From positions 1 to 19,755 of the forward strand of contig CAKRTP010000022.1 of assembly GCA_934402155.1 (NCBI GenBank): a stretch of DNA of 19,755 nucleotides, in the 5' to 3' direction. A program made the position numbers and the translations under genes. This DNA comes from an uncultured Blautia sp. (GTDB lineage Bacteria; Bacillota; Clostridia; Lachnospirales; Lachnospiraceae). Below, piece after piece: positions 1 through 8,265 of the stretch (within the stretch, counting starts at the first letter, position 1; each line of letters starts with the position of its first letter). Below the pieces are notes generated by a model. It ran no database searches. It saw only the letters and a program-made list of their open reading frames with translations, and was not told the DNA's origin.

Positions 1-77
1 AGCGTATGCGCCAGGTAGGAAACGTAGAGATTCCACAGAAAGCGTTTATGAGTGTTCTGAAACTGGATGATAAATAA
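1..77 (+). CDS. lepA: LepA (elongation factor 4), C-terminal end only
   Basis: Only the last 24 complete codons are present, read from base 3 to a TAA at 75-77; the gene begins outside the window. The peptide contains RMRQVGNVEIPQKAFMSVL, which I recognise as the end of the LepA/EF-4 C-terminal domain (E. coli LepA ends with a similar VGNVELPQEAF stretch). LepA is a ribosome-associated GTPase that acts on stalled or mistranslocated ribosomes. The next conserved gene is hemW, and lepA-hemW adjacency is common in Firmicutes, which supports the call. The GTPase domains cannot be checked here. Confidence 0.85.
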   Translation, partial: RMRQVGNVEIPQKAFMSVLKLDDK

Positions 78-82
78 TTATT

Positions 83-103
83 GTAACTGGGGTAAACAGT
101 AAC
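83..103. repeat. Short imperfect hairpin resembling the end of the 4684-4826 repeat
   Basis: GTAACTG (83-89) and CAGTAAC (97-103) pair at 6 of 7 positions around a 7-base loop. The sequence aligns with the hairpin at 4800-4826 if two 3-base deletions are allowed; both carry GGGTA in the loop region and GTAACTG on the left. It lies between lepA and the lipoprotein gene and has no U-tract, so it does not look like a terminator. Relationship to the larger repeat is inferred from one alignment by eye. Confidence 0.35.
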
Positions 104-140
104 AATGAATGATCATCCGGAGATCGGAGGATAACAGAGA

Positions 141-581
141 ATGAGAAAAATAAGATCACGTTTATTGCTGACAGGAGCAGTCCTTCTGATGTGTACACTT
201 CTGGCGGGCTGTGGCTGCGGCAGGAAGAAGGCAGTTGATCCTGAGACGGAAGAAGTTATCAAGATCAGCATCACGCCGCTGCCAACTCCTACAACTGCAC
301 CGGAGCAGGTGAATTCAGATGCAGTTGTATCAAGCGGGGGTGTAACAATGGTAAACAGTTATCTTGATGAAACAGCAGGTTCAACTTCCGGAAACACAGC
401 AAGTGGAGCGGCAGCTGTGTCAGACAGTACTTCAGCTGCAGATACCGCGAATTCTGCAAATAGTACATCTTCAGATACAGAAGGAGATTCTTCTGACAGC
501 GGAGACGACAGTCAGGAGTATTCGGATGATGGCAGCCAGGATGCTTCTGAGGATGACCAGGGATATGATGACAGTGAATAA
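141..581 (+). CDS. Small Ser/Thr/Asp-rich lipoprotein of unknown function
   Basis: A 146-residue protein with an N-terminal lipoprotein signal: basic MRKIRSR, a hydrophobic run, then the lipobox LLAGC with Cys24 as the predicted lipidated residue. It should be exported and anchored on the outer face of the membrane. After a short Pro/Thr segment (about 45-55) the rest is low-complexity Ser/Thr/Asp/Glu/Gly, strongly acidic toward the end, typical of a disordered surface or wall-spanning tail. No catalytic domain is visible, and I do not recognise a family. GGAGG at 126-130 lies 10 bases before the ATG. The 3' end overlaps hemW by 14 bases, so the two may be translationally coupled. Confidence 0.75.
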   Translation: MRKIRSRLLLTGAVLLMCTLLAGCGCGRKKAVDPETEEVIKISITPLPTPTTAPEQVNSDAVVSSGGVTMVNSYLDETAGSTSGNTASGAAAVSDSTSAADTANSANSTSSDTEGDSSDSGDDSQEYSDDGSQDASEDDQGYDDSE

Positions 582-1713
582 TATTAAGACATCTCTGGAA
601 TTATATGTGCATATTCCATTCTGCATCCGCAAATGTCAGTACTGTGATTTTCTCTCAGGACCGTCTGATCAGAAGACGCAGAATCATTATGTCGATGCAC
701 TTTGCCGGGAGATAAGAAGCGTTTCACAGAAGGAATCATATGAGGTTATTTCTGTGTTTGTCGGCGGTGGAACTCCTTCCGTGCTCAGCGGAAAGCAGCT
801 TTGCCGGATCATGGATGAGATAAGACAGGCATTTGACCTGAGTGAGGATGCAGAGATCACTATGGAGGCAAATCCGGGGACAGTCAGTCTGGATCAGCTG
901 AAGCTTTGCCGTAAAGCCGGTATCAACAGAATCAGTCTCGGACTTCAGTCCACGGTACAGCAGGAATTGGAAATGCTTGGCAGGATCCACACCTATGAAG
1001 AATTTCTACAGAGTTATCATTGGGCAAGGGAAGCCGGATTTTCCAATATTAATGTAGATTTGATGTTTGCAATACCGGGGCAGACCTGCGAGAGCTGGAA
1101 GCATAATCTGGAAACAGTTGCAGAGCTTTCGCCGGAACACATTTCCGCCTACAGTCTGATCATTGAGGAGGGGACTCCTTTTGCCAGGAAGAAGCTGATT
1201 CTTCCGAATGAAGATGAAGAATATCAGATGTACGAGGATACCGCAGAGATTCTGAGAAAATATGGATTCCATCAGTATGAGATATCCAATTATGCCCGTG
1301 ACAGCTTTGAGTGCAGACATAACAAGGGATACTGGCAGTGCACAGAATATCTGGGGATCGGTCTGGGAGCAGCATCTTTATTTCAGGAAAAGCGTTTCAG
1401 CAATACCAGAGATATGCAAACATATCTGGCAGACAGTACAGATCCGGAGAAAATCCGCGAAGATGTTGTGGAACTGACAGAAAATAACAAAATAGAAGAA
1501 TTCATGTTTCTGGGACTGCGCATGACAGAAGGAATTTCAGAAAGACAGTTTGAAAGAAATTTTGGCTGCAGGATAGAGGATATTTACGGATCTGTTCTGG
1601 CAAAATATAAAGAGATGGATCTACTGGAACATGCAGGTGAATTCTGGTGTTTTACCAGAAAGGGAATCCATGTGAGTAATCCGGTCCTGGCAGATTTTCT
1701 GCTGGATGAGTAG
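568..1713 (+). CDS. hemW: HemW, radical SAM heme chaperone (HemN-like)
   Basis: This encodes a 381-residue radical SAM protein. The 4Fe-4S motif is CxxxCxxC (Cys19, Cys23, Cys26 in [10 protein letters not shown]), followed by GGGTPS near residue 66, the SAM-binding glycine motif. The C-terminal part (about 270-375) resembles the HemN_C domain. HemW proteins were long annotated as oxygen-independent coproporphyrinogen III oxidases, but the family is now regarded as heme chaperones that deliver heme to client proteins. The short N-terminus before YVHIPFC fits HemW better than the longer true HemN. ATG 568 is chosen; ATG 565 is equally possible. The frame stays open upstream to 364 only because the overlapping lipoprotein gene is low-complexity. 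GAGG at 549-552 could serve as ribosome binding site. Confidence 0.92.
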   Translation: MTVNNIKTSLELYVHIPFCIRKCQYCDFLSGPSDQKTQNHYVDALCREIRSVSQKESYEVISVFVGGGTPSVLSGKQLCRIMDEIRQAFDLSEDAEITMEANPGTVSLDQLKLCRKAGINRISLGLQSTVQQELEMLGRIHTYEEFLQSYHWAREAGFSNINVDLMFAIPGQTCESWKHNLETVAELSPEHISAYSLIIEEGTPFARKKLILPNEDEEYQMYEDTAEILRKYGFHQYEISNYARDSFECRHNKGYWQCTEYLGIGLGAASLFQEKRFSNTRDMQTYLADSTDPEKIREDVVELTENNKIEEFMFLGLRMTEGISERQFERNFGCRIEDIYGSVLAKYKEMDLLEHAGEFWCFTRKGIHVSNPVLADFLLDE

Positions 1714-1724
1714 TAAGAAAACGA

Positions 1725-1797
1725 GTAACTATTCAGAAGGTAGTATCCCGCGAGGTGTTTTGGCATGTTTTTGTCAAAATTCTGAGACGTGATATAA
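1725..1797. repeat. Intergenic repeat, short copy (between hemW and uvrA)
   Basis: The 56 bases 1725-1780 are identical to 4684-4740 except for one T in a T-run (5 versus 6 T). Weaker similarity continues through GAGAC to the ATAA of the -10 box. It begins GTAACTATTCAG and contains the G-rich core ATCCCGCGAGGTG and a hairpin of TTTTGGCA (1758-1765) with TGTCAAAA (1772-1779), including one G-U pair. Unlike the copy at 4684 it lacks the right half with the matching inverted end. No transposase is nearby. Confidence 0.85.
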
Positions 1798-1798
1798 T
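1771..1798 (+). promoter_or_regulatory. SigA-type promoter for uvrA, partly inside the repeat
   Basis: TTGTCA at 1771-1776 (5 of 6 match to TTGACA) and a perfect TATAAT at 1793-1798 are separated by 16 bases. Transcription would begin near 1805, giving a leader of about 23 bases whose ribosome binding site GAGGAGG (1807-1813) sits almost at the 5' end. The -35 box lies within the right arm of the repeat's hairpin. No LexA-type operator is obvious here. Confidence 0.75.
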
Positions 1799-1827
1799 AA
1801 AAAGCAGAGGAGGCAGCATAGAGCACT

Positions 1828-4665
1828 ATGGCGGAACATACAACAGAGAAAAAATTTATCCGGATTCGGGGAGCAAATGTAAACAATCTTAAGAATCTGA
1901 GTGTGGATATCCCAAGAGATGAGTTTGTAGTGCTGACGGGAGTCAGCGGTTCCGGCAAGTCTTCTCTTGCTTTTGATACGATCTATGCAGAGGGACAGAG
2001 AAGATATATGGAATCTCTGTCTTCCTATGCACGACAGTTTCTGGGACAGATGGAGAAGCCGGACGTGGAGTCGATCGAGGGACTGCCGCCGGCAATCTCC
2101 ATTGACCAGAAATCAACAAACAGAAATCCGCGTTCCACAGTTGGAACTGTGACGGAGATTTATGATTATTTCCGTCTGCTGTACGCAAGAATAGGAATCC
2201 CGCACTGTCCGAAGTGCGGCAAGGAGATCAAAAAGCAGACGGTAGACCAGATGGTGGATCATATTATGTCCCTGCCGGAGCGTACAAAGATCCAGCTTCT
2301 TGCACCGGTGGTCAGAGGTCGTAAGGGTACGCATGCGAAGCTTCTGGATCAGGCGAAGCGGAGCGGTTATGTCCGTGTCCTGATCGATGGAAATATGTAT
2401 GAGCTTTCCGAAGAGATCAAGCTGGACAAGAACATCAAGCATAATATCGAGATCGTGGTGGACCGTCTGGTAGTGAAACCGGGAATTGAGAAACGGCTTT
2501 CAGATTCTGTCGAGACAGTTCTTGATCTTGCAGACGGGCTTCTGATGGTGGATACCATGGATGGAAACGTCATAAACTTCAGTCAGAGTTTTTCCTGCCC
2601 GGATTGTCAGATCAGTATCGATGAGATCGAACCGAGAAGCTTTTCTTTCAACAATCCGTTTGGAGCCTGCCCGGATTGTTTTGGTCTGGGATATAAGATG
2701 GAATTCGATATTGATCTTATGATACCGGACAAATCATTAAGTATTTCAGAGGGGGCCATTGCCGTGATGGGATGGCAGTCCTGCACAGATAAGGGCAGCT
2801 TTACAAGAGCGATCCTGGATGCTCTGGCGGAGGAATACCATTTCAGCCTGGATACTCCGTTTCAGGATTATCCGGAGGAGATTAAGAATATACTGATCCA
2901 TGGAACAAACGGACATGCAGTCAAAGTCTATTATAAAGGACAGCGTGGAGAGGGAATCTATGATGTGGCTTTTCCGGGACTTATCAAGAATGTAGAGCAG
3001 AGATATAAGGAAACCGGTTCCGATGCGATGAAGCAGGAATACGAATCTTTTATGCGTATCACTCCATGTAAGACCTGCAAGGGGCAGAGACTGAAGAAAG
3101 AATCACTTGCTGTCACAGTCGGAGATAAAAATATCTATGAAGTAACGGCACTTTCCATTGAGAAGCTGTGTGTCTTTCTGAAAAATCTGAAACTTTCCAG
3201 TCAGCAGGAGCTGATCGGAAAGCAGATCCTCAAGGAAATCCGTGCAAGAGTAGGTTTTCTTTCAGAAGTAGGTCTGGATTATCTCTCCTTAAGCCGGGCG
3301 ACCGCGACACTTTCCGGCGGGGAAGCACAGAGAATCCGTCTTGCGACGCAGATTGGTTCCGGACTGGTCGGAGTCGCCTATATCCTGGATGAGCCGAGCA
3401 TCGGACTTCATCAGAGAGATAATGACAAATTACTGAGAGCACTGATGCGTCTTCGTGATCTGGGGAACAGTCTGATCGTTGTGGAGCATGATGAGGATAC
3501 CATGCGGGCAGCGGACTGTGTTGTGGATATCGGCCCGGGAGCAGGAGAGCATGGTGGAAAACTTGTCGAGATCGGCACAGCCGAGACTCTTATGAAGAAC
3601 CCGGAGTCTGTCACAGGAGCATACCTGAGCGGCAGAATCAAGATTCCGGTGCCGACGGAGCGCAAACAGCCGACCGGATGGCTTAAGGTTCGTGGCGCAG
3701 CGGAGAATAATCTGAAGCAGGTCAATGTGGATATCCCGCTGGGTGTCATGACCAGTGTCACAGGAGTCAGCGGTTCCGGAAAAAGTTCTCTCATAAATGA
3801 AGTGCTGTACAAGACGCTGGCGAGAGATCTGAACCGTGCACGCACGATTCCGGGTAAACACAAAGAAATCCTGGGACTGGATCAGCTGGATAAAGTCATC
3901 AACATTGACCAGTCACCGATCGGACGTACTCCGAGATCCAATCCTGCGACATATACAGGCGTTTTTGACCAGATCAGAGATCTTTTTGCCGCCACTGCAG
4001 ATGCCAAGGCGAGAGGCTACAAGAAAGGGCGTTTCAGTTTTAATGTCAAGGGCGGACGCTGTGAGGCGTGCAGCGGTGACGGAATCATCAAGATCGAGAT
4101 GCATTTTCTGGCGGATGTCTATGTCCCGTGTGAGGTGTGCAGGGGCAAACGATACAACAGGGAGACTCTGGAAGTCAAATATAAGGACAAGAATATCTAT
4201 GATGTCCTGAATATGACAGTCGAGGAGGCCCTGGGATTTTTTGAGAATGTGCCGTCCATCCGCAGGAAGATACAGACACTGTATGATGTGGGACTTTCCT
4301 ATATCCGTCTTGGCCAGCCTTCCACAGAACTTTCAGGAGGAGAGGCGCAGAGGATCAAGCTTGCGGCAGAACTCAGCAAGCGCAGCACCGGAAGAACGAT
4401 TTATATTCTGGATGAACCGACTACGGGACTTCACTTTGCGGATGTCCATAAGCTGGTGGAAATCCTGAAACGTCTGACAGATGGAGGAAATACGGTTGTA
4501 GTGATCGAACATAACCTGGATGTGATCAAGACAGCTGATTATATTATAGATATGGGACCGGAAGGCGGTGACCGCGGAGGTACTGTGATCGCGACAGGTA
4601 CACCGGAGGAGATTGCTGCCTGCCAGGAATCCTATACCGGACAATATGTAAAGAAATACCTGTAA
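1828..4665 (+). CDS. uvrA: UvrA, excinuclease ABC subunit A
   Basis: UvrA is the damage-sensing ATPase dimer of nucleotide excision repair; it scans DNA and loads UvrB. The 945-residue length is typical. Two ABC ATPase modules are visible: Walker [10 protein letters not shown] at 38-46 and again near 645-654, signature LSGGEAQRI near 495 and 835, and Walker [12 protein letters not shown] and [11 protein letters not shown]. Zinc cysteines are Cys257/260/281/284 and Cys745/748/768/771, matching the known E. coli spacing, with an additional CPKC at 127-130. ATG 1828 is the only suitable start. The ribosome binding site GAGGAGG lies 14 bases upstream, longer than usual. The gene appears to be transcribed alone from the promoter at 1771-1798; uvrB is not in the window. 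Confidence 0.98.
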   Translation: MAEHTTEKKFIRIRGANVNNLKNLSVDIPRDEFVVLTGVSGSGKSSLAFDTIYAEGQRRYMESLSSYARQFLGQMEKPDVESIEGLPPAISIDQKSTNRNPRSTVGTVTEIYDYFRLLYARIGIPHCPKCGKEIKKQTVDQMVDHIMSLPERTKIQLLAPVVRGRKGTHAKLLDQAKRSGYVRVLIDGNMYELSEEIKLDKNIKHNIEIVVDRLVVKPGIEKRLSDSVETVLDLADGLLMVDTMDGNVINFSQSFSCPDCQISIDEIEPRSFSFNNPFGACPDCFGLGYKMEFDIDLMIPDKSLSISEGAIAVMGWQSCTDKGSFTRAILDALAEEYHFSLDTPFQDYPEEIKNILIHGTNGHAVKVYYKGQRGEGIYDVAFPGLIKNVEQRYKETGSDAMKQEYESFMRITPCKTCKGQRLKKESLAVTVGDKNIYEVTALSIEKLCVFLKNLKLSSQQELIGKQILKEIRARVGFLSEVGLDYLSLSRATATLSGGEAQRIRLATQIGSGLVGVAYILDEPSIGLHQRDNDKLLRALMRLRDLGNSLIVVEHDEDTMRAADCVVDIGPGAGEHGGKLVEIGTAETLMKNPESVTGAYLSGRIKIPVPTERKQPTGWLKVRGAAENNLKQVNVDIPLGVMTSVTGVSGSGKSSLINEVLYKTLARDLNRARTIPGKHKEILGLDQLDKVINIDQSPIGRTPRSNPATYTGVFDQIRDLFAATADAKARGYKKGRFSFNVKGGRCEACSGDGIIKIEMHFLADVYVPCEVCRGKRYNRETLEVKYKDKNIYDVLNMTVEEALGFFENVPSIRRKIQTLYDVGLSYIRLGQPSTELSGGEAQRIKLAAELSKRSTGRTIYILDEPTTGLHFADVHKLVEILKRLTDGGNTVVVIEHNLDVIKTADYIIDMGPEGGDRGGTVIATGTPEEIAACQESYTGQYVKKYL

Positions 4666-4683
4666 TGTAAAAGAACAAAAAGT

Positions 4684-4826
4684 GTAACTATTCAGAAGGT
4701 AGTATCCCGCGAGGTGTTTTGGCATGTTTTTTGTCAAAATCCCGAGACATATAAGGCAAAATGCCATCACCGAAGGTGATTTGGAATGCATTTTGACTCG
4801 TAACTGTGAGGGTACTGAACAGTTAC
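4684..4826. repeat. Intergenic repeat, long copy with inverted ends and nested stems (upstream of mreB)
   Basis: The first 57 bases match 1725-1780. The element is bounded by an inverted pair, GTAACTATTCAG (4684-4695) with CTGAACAGTTAC (4815-4826), 11 of 12 positions pairing. Further inside, GTCAAAAT (4733-4740) can pair with ATTTTGAC (4790-4797). Alternative local stems are CAAAATGC (4757-4764) with GCATTTTG (4788-4795), ATCACC with GGTGAT (4766-4780, loop GAA), and GTAACTGT (4800-4807) with ACAGTTAC (4819-4826). The layout fits a small MITE-like or REP-like element of about 143 bases, or a structured RNA. It is non-coding in my reading. Confidence 0.75.
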
Positions 4827-4836
4827 CAAAAAGCAA

Positions 4837-4865
4837 CGGTTCAGCAGGTAATGATCCTGGAACCG
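4837..4865 (+). other. Interrupted hairpin in the mreB leader
   Basis: CGGTTC (4837-4842) pairs with GAACCG (4860-4865), and CAGG (4845-4848) with CCTG (4856-4859), around a 7-base loop TAATGAT, with a 2-base bulge on the left. No U-tract follows, so it is not a terminator. It lies 37 bases before the mreB start and outside the repeat. Function is unknown; a leader RNA structure is possible. Confidence 0.4.
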
Positions 4866-4902
4866 GGCTGAATGCCTGCAAAATAACAGGAAGGGGATAA
4901 TT

Positions 4903-5892
4903 ATGCCAGCGAATGATATTGGAATAGACATGGGAACCAGCAGCTGTCTGGTTTATTCTACTGCAAAAGGTCTCGTTCTCAAGGAACCGACAGTGGTAGT
5001 ATATGATAAAGATACTGAGAAGATCAAGGCAATTGGTGAAGAAGCAAGACAGATGGCAGGACACACATCTTCTAATATGGAAGTGATCCGTCCGATCCGT
5101 CAGGGTGTGATCACAGATTTCATCGTAATGGAAAAAATGCTGAAATATTTTATTCCCAAGGCGATGGGACGACGTGCTTTCCGGAAACCAAGGATCAGTA
5201 TCTGTGTGCCGAGCGGCATCACAGAAATTGAACGCCGCGCAGTGGAAGAGGCAACCTTTCAGGCCGGTGCAAGGGAGGTTTTTCTGGTAGATGAACCGAT
5301 TGCGGCGGCAATCGGTGCCGGAGTTGACATTACCAAGCCATTTGGAAATCTGATCGTTGACATTGGAGGCGGAACGACTGATGTGGCGGTAATCTCACTG
5401 GGCGGAGTTGTTGTGTCTTCTACAATAAAGGTGGCCGGAGATACTTTTGATCAGGCGATCATGAGTTACATACGCCGTACACATGGGCTTTTTATAGGAG
5501 AGGACAGTGCGGAGACGATCAAAGTCAGGATTGGTACCGCGATAGAGGAAGCAAATCCAAGAGTGATGGAAGTAAAAGGAAGAAATATTCTTACAGGACT
5601 TCCAAAGACGATCAAGCTGACTTCGGAGGAAATCCGTGAGGCACTTAAGGATGCTACAAGTCAGATCGTGGAAACAGTTCACAGTGTGCTGGAAAAAACT
5701 CCCCCGGAACTGGCAGCGGACATTGTGGACAGAGGGATCGTTCTTGCCGGCGGAGGTGCCATGCTGAGCGGAATGGACACACTGATCGAACAGAGAACAG
5801 GAGTAGATACGCTGACTGTTCAGAATGCTGTGAATGTGGTAGCAGTAGGAACTGGAAAATATGCAGAGATTATGGCGAGAATGGAAGAATAG
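4903..5892 (+). CDS. mreB: MreB/Mbl rod-shape actin homologue
   Basis: MreB-family proteins form membrane-associated filaments that direct lateral peptidoglycan synthesis. The 329-residue length is normal. Actin-fold nucleotide-binding motifs are present: DMGTSS near 9-14 (phosphate 1), VDIGGGTTDVAVIS near 150-163 (phosphate 2) and LAGGGAMLSGM near 281-291 (adenosine). Residues 80-145 carry the family's VPSGITEIERRAVEEA and DEPIAAAIGAG segments. No mreC or mreD follows, so this may be an Mbl/MreBH-type stand-alone paralogue rather than the mreBCD copy; sequence alone does not decide. The ribosome binding site AGGAAGGGG lies just upstream of ATG 4903. A strong terminator follows, while the 237-base leader contains a repeat and several hairpins and no clear promoter. 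Confidence 0.95.
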   Translation: MPANDIGIDMGTSSCLVYSTAKGLVLKEPTVVVYDKDTEKIKAIGEEARQMAGHTSSNMEVIRPIRQGVITDFIVMEKMLKYFIPKAMGRRAFRKPRISICVPSGITEIERRAVEEATFQAGAREVFLVDEPIAAAIGAGVDITKPFGNLIVDIGGGTTDVAVISLGGVVVSSTIKVAGDTFDQAIMSYIRRTHGLFIGEDSAETIKVRIGTAIEEANPRVMEVKGRNILTGLPKTIKLTSEEIREALKDATSQIVETVHSVLEKTPPELAADIVDRGIVLAGGGAMLSGMDTLIEQRTGVDTLTVQNAVNVVAVGTGKYAEIMARMEE

Positions 5893-5916
5893 ACGCAGAG
5901 ATCTGAGAACATGAAG

Positions 5917-5955
5917 ACCAGGAATGCCTGAAGAACTTTCAGGCATCCTGGTTTT
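5917..5955 (+). terminator. Rho-independent terminator after mreB
   Basis: ACCAGGA plus TGCCTGAA on the left arm pairs with TTCAGGCA plus TCCTGGT on the right, about 15 base pairs with a single bulged A and a 5-base loop, then TTTT. It separates mreB from recD2. Confidence 0.88.
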
Positions 5956-5998
5956 GCTGTACAGACGTCTTTGTCGAAAAGCAGAAGAAAGAGGAAGT

Positions 5999-8233
5999 AT
6001 GAGCGAAAGTGTAACAGGCTACATTGACCATGTGATTTTCAGAAATGAAGACAATGGATATACGGTGATGATACTAAAAGGTGTGGAAGGAGAAGAAGAA
6101 CTGACCTGTGTGGGAACTTTTCCTGTGATCACGATGGGGGCTTCAGTAGAAGCGACGGGACATTATACACAGCATCCTGTCTATGGAAAGCAGTTTCAGG
6201 CAGCGACTCTTACAGAAAAAATGCCGGAAGATGCCATGGCAATGGAACGTTATCTGGGATCTGGTGCAATCAAAGGAATTGGTGCGGCACTGGCAGCGAG
6301 GATCGTACGCCGCTTTGGTTCAGATACGCTGAGGATTGTGGAGGAAGAACCGGAGCGTCTTGCGGAAATAAAGGGAATCAGTGAGAAAAAATCCAGAGAG
6401 ATCGCAGTGCAGGTTTCTGAAAAAGCTGAAATGAGAAAAGCGATGATGTTTTTGCAGAAATATGGGATATCCCTGAATCTTGGCGCAAAAATCTATCAGA
6501 AATACGGTGAAACTGTATACAGTGTGCTTCAGGAAAATCCTTATCGCCTTGCGGATGATATCAGTGGGATTGGTTTTAAGATTGCAGATGAAATTGCCTA
6601 CCGGATCGGAATCCATACAGATTCAGATTACAGAATACGAAGTGGAATGATGTATACTCTTTTACAGGCATCAGGTGATGGACATGTATATCTTCCAAAG
6701 GAAGAACTGTTTCAGAAATCATCAGAGCTTCTTGGAGTAGACGTTTCCTATATGGAAAAACATCTCATGGATCTTTCCGTGGATCGTAAACTGATCCAGA
6801 AGGAAGTAAACGGAATGGTTCTGGTGTATCCGGCACAATATTATTATCTGGAACTGAACACAGCCCGAATGCTCAGAGAACTGGATGTACAGTATCCGGA
6901 AGATCCGGAACTGATCAATAAAAGAATCGCGCAGATCGAGAAGGAAACAGAGACTGTTCTGGATGAAATGCAGAAAAAAGCAGTCACAGAGGCGGCAAGT
7001 CATGGATTGTTTGTTCTGACAGGTGGTCCCGGAACAGGAAAGACGACCACGATCAATGCAATCATTCAGTATTTCGAAGGAGAAGGAGCGGAAATCCGCC
7101 TCGCAGCACCGACAGGAAGGGCAGCAAAACGAATGACAGAGGCCACCGGTTATGAGGCCCAGACGATTCATCGACTTCTGGAACTGACAGGAATTCCTGA
7201 AAATAATGACAAGAATGGACAGGCAATCCATTTTGAGAGAAACGCAGAAAATCCGTTAGAGGCAGATGTGATCATTATCGATGAAATGTCTATGGTGGAT
7301 ATTCAGCTGATACATTCGCTTCTTCTGGCGGTGATTGCAGGAACGCGACTGATCCTGGTAGGTGATGAGAATCAGCTTCCAAGTGTGGGGCCGGGAAATG
7401 TGCTGCGTGATATTATTCACAGTGAGGCTTTTCCGGTAGTCGAGCTTAAGAAGATTTTCCGTCAGGCATCAGAGAGCGATATTGTTGTGAATGCACATAA
7501 GATCAATAAGGGAGAGCAGGTCCTTCTGAATAATAAGAGCCGGGATTTCTTTTTCCTCAAGAGATATGATGCAGATATCATCATCCGTGTGGTGATCGCT
7601 CTGATCCAGGAGAAGCTTCCGAAATACGTAGAGGCAAAACCTTTTGACATCCAGGTTCTGACACCGATGCGAAAAGGTCTTCTTGGCGTGGAGAGGCTGA
7701 ATCAGATCCTGCAGAGATATCTTAACCCTTCCGATGCATCCAAAAAGGAACGGGAAAATGCACATGGCATTTTCAGGGAAGGTGATAAAGTGATGCAGAT
7801 ACGGAACAATTATCAGATGGAATGGGAAATCCGGGGCAGATACGGAATCCCGATCGAGAAGGGTGTAGGTGTTTTTAATGGAGATACGGGAATTCTGAAG
7901 ACGATAAATGAATTTGCAGAGACAGCAGAAGTGGAATTTGAGGATGGCAGATGGGCAGAGTATTCTTTTAAACAGCTGGATGAACTTGAACTTGCCTATG
8001 CAGTTACGATACATAAATCTCAGGGGTCAGAGTATCCGGCGGTGGTGATCCCGCTCCTGTCAGGTCCTCGAATGCTGCTGAACAGAAATCTTCTGTATAC
8101 AGCGGTTACCAGAGCAAGAAAATGCGTCACTGTTGTCGGGAGTGAAGAAACATTTCGTGAAATGATCCGAAATGAAAAACAGCAGCAGAGATACAGCTCG
8201 CTGGATCAGAGAATCCTCGAGATCAATGAGTGA
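5999..8233 (+). CDS. recD2: RecD2-type helicase (YrrC family)
   Basis: RecD2 is a 5'-3' superfamily 1B DNA helicase found in bacteria lacking RecBCD and linked to replication-fork maintenance and repair. From ATG 5999 the protein is 744 residues, the expected size. An N-terminal OB-like domain (about 1-90) precedes helix-hairpin-helix segments (KGIGAALAARI, ISGIGFKIADEI). Walker A GGPGTGKTT is at 342-350 and Walker B region IIDEMSMVD near 425-434. VGDENQLPSVGPGN, KKIFRQ, VTIHKSQGSEYP and LLYTAVTRARK, the remaining SF1 motifs, follow in order. The frame is open upstream to 5924, but that region is the mreB terminator; AGAGG at 5990-5994 and the family N-terminus support 5999. No clear promoter was found in the short gap. 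comF follows closely. Confidence 0.95.
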   Translation: MSESVTGYIDHVIFRNEDNGYTVMILKGVEGEEELTCVGTFPVITMGASVEATGHYTQHPVYGKQFQAATLTEKMPEDAMAMERYLGSGAIKGIGAALAARIVRRFGSDTLRIVEEEPERLAEIKGISEKKSREIAVQVSEKAEMRKAMMFLQKYGISLNLGAKIYQKYGETVYSVLQENPYRLADDISGIGFKIADEIAYRIGIHTDSDYRIRSGMMYTLLQASGDGHVYLPKEELFQKSSELLGVDVSYMEKHLMDLSVDRKLIQKEVNGMVLVYPAQYYYLELNTARMLRELDVQYPEDPELINKRIAQIEKETETVLDEMQKKAVTEAASHGLFVLTGGPGTGKTTTINAIIQYFEGEGAEIRLAAPTGRAAKRMTEATGYEAQTIHRLLELTGIPENNDKNGQAIHFERNAENPLEADVIIIDEMSMVDIQLIHSLLLAVIAGTRLILVGDENQLPSVGPGNVLRDIIHSEAFPVVELKKIFRQASESDIVVNAHKINKGEQVLLNNKSRDFFFLKRYDADIIIRVVIALIQEKLPKYVEAKPFDIQVLTPMRKGLLGVERLNQILQRYLNPSDASKKERENAHGIFREGDKVMQIRNNYQMEWEIRGRYGIPIEKGVGVFNGDTGILKTINEFAETAEVEFEDGRWAEYSFKQLDELELAYAVTIHKSQGSEYPAVVIPLLSGPRMLLNRNLLYTAVTRARKCVTVVGSEETFREMIRNEKQQQRYSSLDQRILEINE

Positions 8234-8245
8234 GAGCGTTTCATC

Positions 8246-8265
8246 GGGGAGAAAGGTCTTACTTG
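8246..8265 (+). promoter_or_regulatory. Ribosome binding site supporting a TTG start for comF
   Basis: GGGGAGAAAGG at 8246-8256 lies 6 bases before TTG 8263-8265. The alternative GTG at 8230, overlapping the recD2 stop, has no comparable site upstream. The TTG start also gives the usual short ComF N-terminus. Confidence 0.6.

Noticed and set aside
364..567. Upstream extension of the hemW frame by 68 codons
   Set aside because: It lies entirely inside the lipoprotein gene, is low-complexity Gln/Arg/Met-rich, and HemW proteins normally begin shortly before the YVHIPFC segment.
1714..1827. Reverse-strand frames sharing the peptide [16 protein letters not shown] at both 1725 and 4684
   Set aside because: The shared peptide follows simply from the DNA repeat being read in one reverse frame. 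The flanking residues come from antisense uvrA or hemW and differ, and no ribosome binding site was seen.
4757..4795. Stem CAAAATGC/GCATTTTG as a uvrA terminator
   Set aside because: The stem is AT-rich with an asymmetric internal loop and no free U-tract afterwards. It is better treated as part of the repeat, though weak termination cannot be excluded.
5924..5998. Start of recD2 at ATG 5924
   Set aside because: That codon lies within the mreB terminator hairpin, the added residues do not look like RecD2, and ATG 5999 has a ribosome binding site.
8230..8262. GTG start of comF overlapping the recD2 stop
   Set aside because: The overlap is attractive, but it lacks a good ribosome binding site and adds residues not typical of ComF. 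TTG 8263 is better supported.
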